This document shows, piece by piece, positions 10,727 to 23,400 of a stretch of DNA of 34,091 nt (positions are counted from its first letter, which is position 1; each line of letters begins with the position of its first letter). The stretch is from Phoronis australis. Taxonomy: Eukaryota; Phoronida; Phoronidae. The notes below the pieces were generated by a model. The model did not search any database, had not been told where the DNA came from, and saw only the letters and a list, made by a program, of their open reading frames with translations. Position numbers and translations under genes: made by a program. Location of the stretch: positions 184,935 to 219,025 of the forward strand of contig NMRA01000363.1 of assembly GCA_002633005.1 (NCBI GenBank), read 5' to 3'.

Positions 10727-10929
10727 GGAGACTACATGCTAGTCCTGTAGTCCCTGGAATGGAGACTACATGCCAGTCCTATAGTCCCTGGACTGGAGAG
10801 TACATGCCAGTCCTATAGTCCCTGGAATGGAGACTACATGCCAGTCCTACAGTCCCTGGACTGGAGAGCACATGCCAGTCCTATAGTCCCTGGACAGGAG
10901 ACTACATGCCAGTCCTATAGTCCTGGACT
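10727..10929. repeat. 34-bp minisatellite, six copies with two-unit periodicity
   Basis: The unit begins GGAGACTACATGCCAGTCCT and ends AGTCCCTGGAMT. Copies start at 10727, 10761, 10795, 10829, 10863 and 10897. Ends alternate GGAAT / GGACT over the first four copies, which points to a 68-bp higher-order unit. The GGACT...AGTCC words give each unit hairpin potential. The array lies just beyond the likely 3' end of DDX49. Confidence 0.92.
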
Positions 10930-11038
10930 ATTTAAGTAATCTTTGGAATAGACGTGACGTACTTGAACATAGTGTATGTTGTGTCAGTGTAATGGGAAGC
11001 AGATAAAAGTAAGCAACAAAAACATTGTTTTCATCTAA

Positions 11039-11044
11039 TTTAAT
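11039..11044 (-). terminator. DDX49: Candidate poly(A) signal of DDX49 (ATTAAA)
   Basis: ATTAAA on the minus strand lies about 270 bases past the stop codon. It is the second most common poly(A) hexamer. No AATAAA on this strand was seen between it and the stop. Hexamers like this are frequent in AT-rich DNA, so the call is tentative. Confidence 0.35.
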
Positions 11045-11312
11045 AGAAAAATAAATTACCAAATAAAGCAATTGAGAAGCATTAAATAATGTACTTCACA
11101 GCAATGGGACAACTGCATCATCACCCATGGATTTGGAGAACATGACCTGCAAAGAACGTTGTCAGCATGCAGTTTATAGCAGTTACCCAGCCATTTTTCT
11201 TCCTTCAGCAATTGCAATTAGCCCCCTTCACAGCATCCTAGATCCACCAGTGAATCTACAGTGGTCACTTAGTATTTCAGTGTACTCCTTGTAAACATTA
11301 TCGTAGGAACAG

Positions 11313-11417
11313 TCATGACTTGCTCTTCTTTCCAAACTGTTTACTGCTCAATTTCCTCTTCTCTTTGAATTTTTCCTTCTGAATTTTTCTCTTTTTCATT
11401 TCCTCTAGGTCTGGATC
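11313..11417 (-). CDS. DDX49: DDX49 coding exon 12 with stop codon
   Basis: The acceptor is TTGACCAG|GATCCA. It encodes [11 protein letters not shown] and a Lys-rich end, with TGA at 11315-11313 (residues 427-460). The basic tail probably aids RNA binding and nucleolar location, which is inference from composition. Confidence 0.92.
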   Translation of the reverse strand, partial: DPDLEEMKKRKIQKEKFKEKRKLSSKQFGKKSKS

Positions 11418-14400
11418 CTGGTCAACAAAGAGAAGAAAACACTTGCATGTATTAATAGTACTCTGTACCTTTACAAAGCTTCTAAAGCCTACTACGAACC
11501 ATAAATCGACTGAATTTAGTTGTTACAATATGTTTTGAACATCACTCTGAGCACACAAATACCACAGATTGCAGTATGAGTTATTAACTTACACTCTCCT
11601 ACGTCACAAGAATCCTTATATGGCACTCCATTCAGATCATTTTTTACTCACTAAACTATTTTCAACTTTATGTTCTATGTTCTAACGGTGATGTAACACG
11701 GACCAAAAAGACTAATTCTCATATCATTTTCAGACAAGATATTCGATAACTGGAACTATCAGGGTATCCTAATAAAACTAATAGGACAATATTCCATTCA
11801 GTGAAGGATTTAAAAGTTTAGGCAAAAGAGCGACATCAAGGTGGCGCCCCCTGTTGAAACTGGTCGGACTCATCCTTCTTGGATTTCTAGCTGAATTTCA
11901 CCCTGTTTATCTGACTAAAAACAGAACTCATAATTACCATACATGAAAGTGTCTTAATAAGACTTATAAAATCTGTCTGACATTTTTTTACCAAGATAGG
12001 AATCTACTTCCATTACCAACAAGAAATGGTCCAGATTTTAATGTGGATGGCCAACCAATTTGAAAATGGTGCATGTACATACTGGCTGTGACTGGAGCTG
12101 CCAGCTCATTAGGCAACAATTCAAGATCGGATGAGCGTGGCAATGCTTTAAACCACAAAACAGTCAAGAATTCAACATTGACAACTAAACAGTGGTGAAA
12201 TGCAGCTTTGAATTAATATGACATTATCATAAGGTGGTCATGTGTTAGAATTTATAACCACTCAAAATAATTACTTGGTGCTTGTTATATTAAAATTAAC
12301 GATTGCTTGAATATTAAGTTACCTCCTCCAGAATTGCAGTGTATGCAAAATTTGCTGTGCTGAATACCACGCACATAACAGGATGTAGATCTCATACTAA
12401 GCACTGGTCACCGACACATGATTGACACAGACCTAATACCCAGGGCTTGGAATGACCCATGACAAAAAACGCGGAAACTTTTACGGCCCAAAACATGCAC
12501 GCTAACCAGCCTTGAAATAGTCGATGTGAACCTTTCGCCGACAAAAATCGGTAGGACTAAAAAAAAGATTACCACCATCAGTAGCATGCGTCTGCGTCTT
12601 TTTATCTCGTCCATCCACTCCTCCACTCCCACCCCCACACATTTTTGGCTGCAGAGCCGTAGTATTTGTCACCGCGGTTTACAATCACACGAGACATCAT
12701 TGAAAATCCCACCACGCTATCCCAGATGCCCCGGCAATGTTGACAATTTACGTTCCTCCGAAACATAAAGAGCAACTTCCGCTTTTCGAGGTGAAAGTTG
12801 TTGGCAACGCCACGGTAAGAAAGGAATTTGCCGCGGAAATTTTATATCAAATCCGATTTTTTTTTACGCGGAAATATAATAAAAAGCGCGGACAGAACAT
12901 TTGAAAAAAGCGGAAATCCGCATTTCCGCGGAAAATTCCAAGCCCTGAATACCACGCAATGATGACAGACACATAACTGGTATAGATGTAATACCACACA
13001 ATGACCACAGACACATACCTGAGTACAGACCCAATACCATACAACGACCACTGACACATAACTGGTACAGACCTAGTACCAAACAATGACCACACACACA
13101 TAACTGGGTACAGACCTAATACCACACAATGACCACCAACACATAACTGGTACAGACCTAATACCACAGAATGACCACAGACACATAACTGGGTACAGAC
13201 CAGGTACCACACAATGACCACAGACACATAGCTGGGTACAGACCAAATAGCACACAACGATCACAGACACATAACTGGGTACAGGTCTAATACCACACAA
13301 TGACCACAGACAAATAACTGGTACAGACCTAATACCACACAATGACCACAGACACATCACAGGTATGGAACTAATACATTAACATATCTTGTACCTTTCC
13401 TTCAAGAATCAATTTCTTCCTTTTGTTGATTTCCTTCTGTTCACCAAAGTCCTGTTCATCTAATCTCTGAAACAATGAGAAAGGGATTTGAGTGGCATAT
13501 AAGTCAATGACCAAGCTGTGTTGTTTTGCCGGACCTTAGTGGTAGACATGAATCATAACGATTATAGCAACTACAAGTCAGAAGTGTTCTCTCAGCAACA
13601 CTAGTCAGATCTTCAACAGGAGACAATCACCATTGTAATTGTAGCCGACACCAAATATTGATGTACTGAGTCAAGGGCCCCAGTTGCAAGAAAATGAAAA
13701 ATACTTTTAAGAAATTATGAACCTCAGAAAAAAACAAGATGTATCCTGAAAACAAGAATGCATTTGGTAACATATTCCAGAAACCTTGAAGAAAAACAAA
13801 AGAATACTAACTAAAGGGAAAATGAGTAGCTGCATACAGCTTCCAACAAAGACTACAAAATATTACGGACACTACTACTCCACAAATATGTGTTTGAGAT
13901 CTTACAGCCCATGTTTTTCAGATCCCAGTATGTAAGTAGATACAGATGCAGATCAAATTCTGGAAATAAGGAAGCATCTGACTCAGCTTGGCTACAATTG
14001 TTAATTGTTAAGACCGATAGATGGAGCTTTGGTCAAGTGGTGTGGCTGAAGTCAGCGAGATGCGAACGAAGTGTCACTAAATGTGGGCCACTATTTCCAG
14101 TATTTGATGGATTTCTGTGAAACTGGATGTATTAAAACTTTCAGGCGTAATCCAGTGAGGACGTCATAGCATTTGCTCAATAGGGGTGATTGCAAACACA
14201 AGACTATTTGCTGGGCCATTCACGTCACTTATCTATTGTTGCAAGCATGGTTACTGAGGAGTGAGCAACAGTTTTCACAGTTAAGATAACACCAATTGTT
14301 TGCTGTCCCGCCCCCCACACATTCAACTGGTGCACACTGGGCTGGTCTGAGCAGTGATTCCGCAAGCCATTATTTGACTGGGCAAACAAAGTGCCCAAGA

Positions 14401-17400
14401 CAGCACCACCAGGCTGGCACCAGGAAATTTTCTGAGTGAGAGACACCCTCCCATCAGCACTTGTCTAGACATTTGTGCGAGTTTAGACTGCCTCCTTTTA
14501 AGCAAGTAAAGAACGCTTCATTATGCTGAAATCAGGTGGTCAAACTTTTTGAATTCCGCATTATAACGCACTATGCGACAGTACTTCAACAACAAATTAT
14601 GCATTAATTTTCATCATGGGGATTACCACGGTAGCAATGAACCCATCACACTCCTTACGAGTAACTGTGGATAAATACGACAATATCAGACAGTGCTGCG
14701 TTATTTCAATAAGTGAAAATGGATCAATTCAGCCAAAAAGTTGCAATCGCACCAACAGAATTACACAACTACGTCACTACGTCCAGTGGAACTTACAATC
14801 TCTGCCTCTCGCTTCGCCACGGCGACTTCAGTTAGGATCTTTGTCACTTCCTCTTCGCTTACTTTGTACTCGCACAACTTTGCATCTGGAAGACGAAATG
14901 AAAATGAGACAAATGCAAAGATGTCACAATCATATTTCACCGAGAATTTGAGAAATAAACATCTGCATTCTTCAAATCTGACAAAATCTGAATCAATCTG
15001 CCAATCAACCGTTCGCATTTTCAATGAATAACAACTGTCAGATTTGTGCTAACTCTTATCATTAACAACACCATTGGTCTATACTAGTGCAGCACATGAC
15101 AAAATGTCCCAGAATTCCCCGTTATCATGGCTGGGCAGAACCTCAATTCAGAGTAGTCTTCGATCATGACCGAGAATGACGGGGAATTTTAATTTCAAAA
15201 TAGGAAAGTTAGTAAGGTGGCTCAAATATTCTGTAATTAGAATTAAGCTGCGGTAATTTTTGCTGTTAAAAGAATTAGACACCATGGCGGGTGAAACAGT
15301 TTTATGTTTTTTGTGTACAATTTGTACAGTATGTGTATATATGACTTGTATAAAAAATTGTACAGTATGTGTATAGTTTACTTGTATACAATTTGTACAC
15401 TATGTGTATAGTTTACTTGTGTAGAATTTGTACACTATGTGTATAGTTTACTTGTGTAGAATTTGTACACTATGTGTATAGTTTACTTGTATACAATTTG
15501 CACAGTATGTGTATAGTTTACTTGTATACAATTTGTACACTATGTGTATAGTTTACTTGTGTACAATTTGTACACTATGTGTATAGTTTACTTGTATACA
15601 ATTTGTACAGTATGTGTATAGTTTACTTGTATACAATTTGTACACTATGTGTATAGTTTACTTGTGTAGAATTTGTACACTATGTGTATAGTTTACTTGT
15701 ATACAATTTGTACAGTATGTGTATAGTTTACTTGTATACAATTTACATACACATAGTATGTGCATAGTTTACTTGAATACAATTTGTACAGTATATATAT
15801 ATATATATATAGTTTACTTGTAAACAATTTTTACAGTATGTGCATACACAGCTCTTGCATAAATACTATTACGGTTTTATCTCAACAGTTTCGGACACAA
15901 AATGGTGGAGAAGTGAAATTTTATCACCAGCAGGAAAGATATGTAGCACCATATTTTAATGCTTTTCCATGTCGAAGCTGTGTACCACAGACACCACCAG
16001 ACAATGCCTTGAAAAATAGTGGGCACTCGCAACAATCACAGATGCCATTGAAAAAAGGGCAAGTTTGGGCATCTTCCAAAGTGATCTTTCACAAGATGCA
16101 AAAATAGTCCATTTCCCCATCATGATGCGTAATGACTTGTCATTCTAGCTATTCTGATCACCGATTCCTCAGTACTCACCCATAATGGTGATGTGAGGCT
16201 ATGACTGGTGGTGCGAGGCTACGACTGGTAGTGTGAGGCAATGACTGCATGGCTACAAGTTGCCATCTTGTTAAATTCATTTAATTCCATGACATAAGCC
16301 AAAACTTGTTTTTACAGAGACGTATATTAATCGAGTCTCACTTACTGATGCGTTCTTCCACAGCGTGGACCAACTTTATGTCAAACTGTGTCACTAGAGT
16401 GATGGCCATTCCTCCACGACCTGAAACACAAGAATCCAAAAGGCATTTGATAAAATGTTCCACAACTAGATATTCAAATTCACAGACAAGACCATCTGAG
16501 CAGACTGATTTTGGAACCAAACAGCACTTTTTATGATTAGATTTATATTCTGTTAATTGATACACTCCTACACATGAGGACTAACATATGATGAACCCTG
16601 TGTCAAAAATGACGTAACCGCAATGAATCTTTGACAGAAACAAAAATCATGTGGTGATCAATGCCGACACAAATTGGTGGAAACCACGAAATCAATATCT
16701 TTCCCTGTGTAAGGTGTGACACGTCCCCTGTTCACTACCTTGTTGGAACCAAAAAATTGCTTCAAAGTGCCCCCTTGTGGGTACCACACATATAGTTGCG
16801 AGGTGCACCCTTGTGTGTACCAAACAAATAGCTGCAAGGTGAAACTTTAGAATTCAACAGTCAATCAATTCCATTCTTTAAGTAAGTGGAAACTCAATAC
16901 TAGGAAACAGTTTATGTAACAACATTATTGAACAAATTGAAACCAGAAAATTAGCGTCTCTAAAACTGCACCAAATTTCTGAATATCAGATATTCGACAT
17001 TTGCTTTTTAAAATCTATGGCTCATACCTGCTCGGGCTGTACGACCCACTCTGTGTATGTAATCCTTGGGTCTGTTGGGCACATTGTGATTGACGATAAG
17101 GTCAACAGTCGGGATATCAAGTCCTCTGTAATAAGAACCAAAAATGATAGGTCAGAAAATTACGGTAGAAATTATTCAATTCAGGACACAAAAAGATTTT
17201 TCTTTTGTCCAATTTCTCAAAAAACAACTACTTGAAAAATTCTACATTATTTTTAGCCTGGATTTTACTGTACAACAAACAACACAAACATCTACCACAA
17301 TACAGTAAGTCTTGTTTGAAAACTCAAAGAATGGCAATTTTAGCCATTTACCCAAACTGAAGCATTTTCAAAGACTGAAAGTACTTGTTGTTTGTTGACA

Positions 17401-20400
17401 AGACCTGCGACCTGTGTACACATGTTTCAATACAAAAACCATCCATACTTATCTACTTCTTTTCTTATGAGTCACTACCTGGTACTTTTAATTGCTCAAT
17501 CGAAAGTCTAATTACATTCCACCATATTATACAATGTGCTTGCTGTTCCATATCGACCAATCACATCATAGAATTTGAAAACGTTGCAGCTGAAAAGCCT
17601 CGCTCCATTTTAGTGAAGTAACAACTAATGTAACGTTGACTCTACTTTTCAAAACCCTGCGGTCCAGTGGACCCACCTCCTAATATTTTTGGGGTCCACC
17701 TCAAATTTCTGGGCACAGAAAGACGCCAAGCGTAACATAACAGAAGGATGCGAATCTTGTTGTAGTTTTATCAAGTCGGAAAATGTGGGAAGATAACCAA
17801 GAAAAGATTAGATAATTTTTATTTCATGAGTTTTTATTTCTTTCAAACACTGCACCCAAGGTGAGGCACCCATAGTCAATACGTGTTCTTTTTTAGAATC
17901 TGATGAACCTTGAATGATCATTTATAATAATTAATTGTATTTCTAACATTAAAATGACTATGTAGCCCACTTAATGCCATACCAGATAATAGAATACACC
18001 AGTTCTTGTCACGCAATGTCAAAAACGAATAATCTCTGATTAAACCCATGTAAAATAACCCACACGATATAATGATAGTGTCATCAAAAAATGAAAAAAA
18101 ATAGTCGCACCTGCTCATTAGTAAGACTTGCGTACCTCCACTTTTTTGCCTAAAAAAACTAACCTAAATCATCTTATATTCATTTGCCTTATTGGATCTC
18201 GGTGGCGAGAGTACAAATCATCTTATATTCATTTGCCTTATTGGATCTCGGTGGCGAGAGTACAAATCAATCCTTTCCTGTTTATCTTACCTTACTCTGA
18301 GACTCTCCACTTTAAATATTTAGTTTATCTTAGAGTGGTTACTACCACCGCCAAGTCAAAACTCACTAATGGAATATCCCATTTATCATAACTTATGTGA
18401 AAACCGAGGACATGACAGTATGCGGGCTCCACTGGATTAATACTATTATGCTACTGTTATTGTTATGATTATCATAACTGTTGTCACACCTGCTGGCCAC
18501 GTCAGTGCAGATGACAATTCGGACTAAGTTGGACTTGAACTTGGCAAGGGCAGCTAGCCTCTCTCTTTGCTTGATCATGGAGTGTAAGGCAACGCAGGGG
18601 AGACCAACCTCACGGCACACCATGGCTAAAACTTGACAGTACCTGTTGCACGCAATGAAATAAATAATGTCAGTAAAAATATAAAAAATGATTTGACCAA
18701 ACCTTTTTATCTCTGACCGACCAACATGGGGAAGCACCCAGTACTTGGAAAGGGTGATACAAACAACTATGACAAGATCAGTTACAGTGCAACTTTCTCC
18801 CTCTTGTTGAACAACATGGAGATGCACCCAGTACTTGAAAAGGGTGATACAAACGGGTGTAACAAGACTAGTTACAGTACAAGACAAAGGTAACCAGACA
18901 AAATACCATTTCACTGTCATGGCGACTATTTCTGTTAACAGCAAAAATTATAGGTAATAACTATTTGGGTGGCAACATTCTATTTACAGAATGGCTTAAC
19001 CACCTTACACTAATTTTCCTGTTAAATTCCCTTCATTCTTGGGGAGAGACTACTCTGACAGCAAATTCGGCTTCTGCCCAGCTGTTACGACTGGGAATTC
19101 TGGGTCCTTCTTTCTGAATACTTTTGGGTTGTAATGTATAAATGAAATCTCTACTTTGGAGCATTAGTTTTGCTCGGTTCATTTGTGCAAACTTCTGTAT
19201 TTTTCTCTGTATTAGAAAATCCAGACGATGATGCAAAATAGACGCGACAGCTTACAATGTGCATTTCAGGCAGTGAGTAAACAGAAATGCCAATTAAACA
19301 CCAGCTTTATACCTTAGAGCAAGAAGTACGGAAAAATCTGTCAACGCAAACTTTCGAAACAGAGGAGAGACATACTTGCAAGTTTGTGTGAAGATCATGA
19401 CAGAGCTCTGTGGGTGCTTCTCCGTGTACTCGACCAGGAGACGCACCAGGTAGGCATCCTTCACATCGGCAGGCATCAGTATGTACCGCTGGTCAAGTTG
19501 CTCTACTGTAGCCGTCCTGAAACACCACAGCTCAGATGACTCATTTCAATAATCTGGAAAACATACTTTAAGGTTATCCAGCACGACCTCTAAGTCAAAT
19601 ATTGAAAAAAAACCCAATGCTTTGCCAACCATTAAAAATATATAATTCTGAAAGGAGAAAGATCAAGGATTCTAAAAATATGCTTCTTACTACTGTGTCA
19701 TTATTGTTGTCACGTGATCACAGTTTTTAAGTCAATTTGTCATGTGCAAGGTGCTTTAACAGCAAAATAACCACCCAGCCGATTTTCCTAAAACTTTACG
19801 ACTCAAAAATGTTGTTAGGATTTTGCTTTAAAATGCCTAGTTTTCACGTACCAAGAAATATGGGAATCAACAAGAGCATTTTCACGTGACGACATCAAAA
19901 GGAAATCGGGACAAAGTCAAAAGTCAAATTGCATAGGCTTTCTATTCTGAAAATATGAACTTTCATCAGTTAAATTCTACACGTTTGTACTTTTGACAGA
20001 ATGCAGGTCCTCCAAAACCTTACTACTGCTTTTGGATCTCACACGAAGCACTAACAGTGGAATAGCAAATAAGAGAACCAGTTTTCGGTGAAATCACCAA
20101 AACAGGGCGTGGATTCTTCTACGTTTATTTATCAACGTTTTTTGACCGCTTCGCATGTTTTAAGCAAAAGTCTAGACAAGTGAAATGCTGAACTATTTTT
20201 TTAAACAACCTTCTGTCTCTTCTACGCATCGCAATATACATCCAAATTTCAACAAAAACAGATTGTGAAATACAACCCATCTTCAACGGTAACACCTGTA
20301 AATCTGTTTCCTTCACTACGTTAAGCGCATCACCTGTTAGGTGTATTGGCTTGCACAAGAATCACCTTCAAATTCAAACAGCTGCAAACAACACCACACA

Positions 20401-23400
20401 ATGGTGTTCTGTTCAAACCCCTACGCAGTACAACTGGTATCGACCTTTTGTTGTTTGTGCTGGGATCTCCCAGTAACTCAATATGGCACGGAAAAGCAAC
20501 TTCACCTATCATTTGACGGGCCTACCTTTGAGTAATTTAACTTGCGTTTTCTTATTTTGCCAAGGATTTGCTAGGAGTATCTTGTTAGCCCAATACATCT
20601 AAAATAACAAAACTCCATTCAAGGTAGGCTTTAAAACAACATGGGAATAACGTACTTTGATTTGGCCTCATAGAAGAAGGGTTTATTCAAGGCGACCTCC
20701 TGAAGCTCCTGCAAAGTCTCTGTCATGGTTGCACTGAACAACAGTGTCTGACGCTTCTTGGGAAGAGCGGCAAAGATTGTCTGCAGTTGGTCCCCAAAGT
20801 TATCTTCTAACAAACGATCAGCTTCATCAAGCACCTAATGAATACAAAAACATAAGGCCATGGACTTGTATTGTTGAAGTTAATGTGAGAAACCGCTTTC
20901 ATGGTTCCCTACATTTGCTAATAACCTATTCCAAACAATTTGGATGAATCCCAGTGGCAAAAATTGCCTTTCCTTCAGGACAAAAAGTCGTCAAGACCAT
21001 TTCTAGCTGTGTACCTGAGGCTAGTCACATGAATTGTTATGTATTTCTACAGTCATATTGTTATATTCTACCTTGTTACCGTCAACTTTATTTCCCCCGT
21101 CGATTTCACAAGACCTGATGCTTTTATGAGACCCAGTGCTTTTTTTACAATTGGTTAAAAGACTGTAAAATTTTGTCACCGCTATTTTAGTCAGACATAT
21201 CAGTGGATCTCATTTAACTTAATTCAAACCACCTTTAAGAGTAAGCAGGTTGAGAGGTAATGGAACATTTCACTACCTACTAGCTCTTACCGTCATACAT
21301 GGAAAGCTAACTCTCAAGAACACATTACCTGGGCAGAAAACTATCTTGACTAACAAGGTTTCAGAGGTTTGTTTTTGGCATTTAAATTCAAAGTGTCGGC
21401 AGGCATGTACCAAAAATTGCTGAGAGACCCCTATTGTGGTTTCCAGGTCTGCTAAAACCCACCCCCTTTTGTGAGGTAGATATGTGGCGTTTTTGGGACA
21501 TAAGGGAAATTTAGGGGCCTATTGGACCCCGCGCAGGTCTCGCAAATCTTGCTGAAAAAGTATCGCCTACCCACAATTTTTAGTGCGTGTCTGCGGGCAC
21601 CTTGTCAAAATGAGTGACCCCCCTGGGATGTCTATCACCATTTTTTGTTTTTCTACTAAATCTACAATGTCATGCAACAGACCAGAAACTTGATCTTTTT
21701 CAACTTGAACTCCTTATGGCTGTCCAGATGGTCGGCCAGGCGACCAGGGGTTGCTATGACAACGTGCGGTTTCTTCTCCAACTCAAGACCTTGCTTCATC
21801 ATATCTGCACAAGAAAAACAATTAAAATCAAACACTGGTGACCATTGCTTTGAACGGTGAGCGGAAAAATATTTTAAAGGGTCATTTCCTTCTTGTCACT
21901 AAAAACTTAAGACGAAATTTCTCACTTTAAGTGGAGTTTGCACGCCAATTCCTTATCTCTGTGATTGCTTGGACAAATTAGTAAGAAACGCGACATATAG
22001 CGACGATGTGAATATGAAAACTACCAAATGTTTTTAAAAACGACATTTGTGTCGCAAATGATCCGCCGGAAATCACTCACCCATGACCTGGTGCGGGGAA
22101 TAACACTGCATGATGCGGAGTCACGTGAGTCCCCACGTGCAATGGTCACCTATTTGCAGAATTTTTTGTTTTCACATTTACAAGTTGTCAATGAATAATA
22201 CTGCACTTTGTTTAGTGCAGATGATGTTCAAATAGCATTGTGGCTTAGTTCCTGTTATACATTAGCATAGTGAGGAGCATGCAAATACATCTTTAAGGGT
22301 CAACCCATTTATGGACAGCGTCCCATGATACAGGTACCTAGTGTTTAGACAGAAGAGAAGATCTGCTCAACTTACCCTGTCCACCGGTTATAACAACTTC
22401 TTTTAAACCAATCGGTTTTCCCAACACACGAAACTGTTCAGCAATTTGAAATGCTAACTCTCTGAAAACAAAAACAGAGACACCATCAGAAGTGAAGTCA
22501 CCATCACAAGACTAATAACCAGGGGAAACAACTACAATAACTTCAATATTATGTCAAATGAAACCTTACAAATGTTTAGCAGCGTTGGCCCAGCATGCCT
22601 TTTAATGAGACACCACCATGGGCAGCGCTATGAGTGGAGACATTAATTTTCGCATTACTCGATGGATAACAGTATTCAAAGATTTGAGCCTAAACGTACT
22701 TCAGTAAAGGGTTTACGGCAACATTTCTTATTACTGTGCACATCACAGAAGCACTCATTTCGTTTTTTTGAACCAGTTATTAGTGAGCATATAATACTGC
22801 AAACATTCCATTGCAAGTTATTATTTCAACAATGCAGCACGATGTCCTTTGGAAGATACGGGGAGAGGTTTTAGGTCGCAGACACCATCCAAGAACAGGT
22901 ATTTGGACATAGAAAACAGCACTTTCGATCACAGCTGGTCATAAAGCGTAGCTTTGAAGGTCTTACCTCGTAGGTGTGATGACTAAAGCAAATATACCGT
23001 ACGGATCTTCACACAGTTTCTGCAGGATGGGCAGAGCAAAGGCGGCTGTCTTACCACTTCCTGTTTTGGCACAGCCAATACAGTCACGACCTGGGATGAA
23101 ACAAGCCAAGTGATAGATGAGGATAAAATGTATTCAGTGCAACAGGATCCAGATAAAATGAAAATACTGAAAAAAAAAACGAATTGAAAAATAAAATTAA
23201 ACAATAAACATTAGCAACAAAGCTTGAACAACAAAGTGAGGGATCATACAAGCAAACAGTACACTGGTACGGTAGTCTCACCAATTTAGGACAAAAATAA
23301 TTGCCAAAATTGATATTTTTTTCACTAATCAAATGCTTCAAACATTCTTGTGGATCCACACAATTTCTTACAATTGTTGTCAGGCAGTAGCTATGGTATA

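Noticed and set aside
10727-10929. CRISPR array
   Set aside because: The 34-bp units are contiguous without unique spacers, and the genome is eukaryotic. The same applies to the 35-bp array at 15308-15841.
12842-13360. Overlapping minus-strand open frames up to 136 codons
   Set aside because: They are translations of the 42/43-bp minisatellite (repeating [12 protein letters not shown]-like words) and change frame whenever a 43-bp unit occurs. There is no start context or independent support.
13671-13830. Second MITE starting GGGCCCCAGTTGCAAG
   Set aside because: The tip resembles the 5534-5812 family but no matching opposite end was found.
18393-18944. 183-codon minus-strand open frame as a separate gene
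   Set aside because: It contains DDX49 exon 7 (18490-18642) extended by chance into both introns; the flanking parts lack helicase similarity.
19294-19375. Read-through of exon 6 into intron 6 as an alternative C-terminus
   Set aside because: The frame runs 26 more codons with a faint RKFAL likeness to other DDX49 proteins, but exon 7 supplies the true continuation and a GTATGT donor is present.
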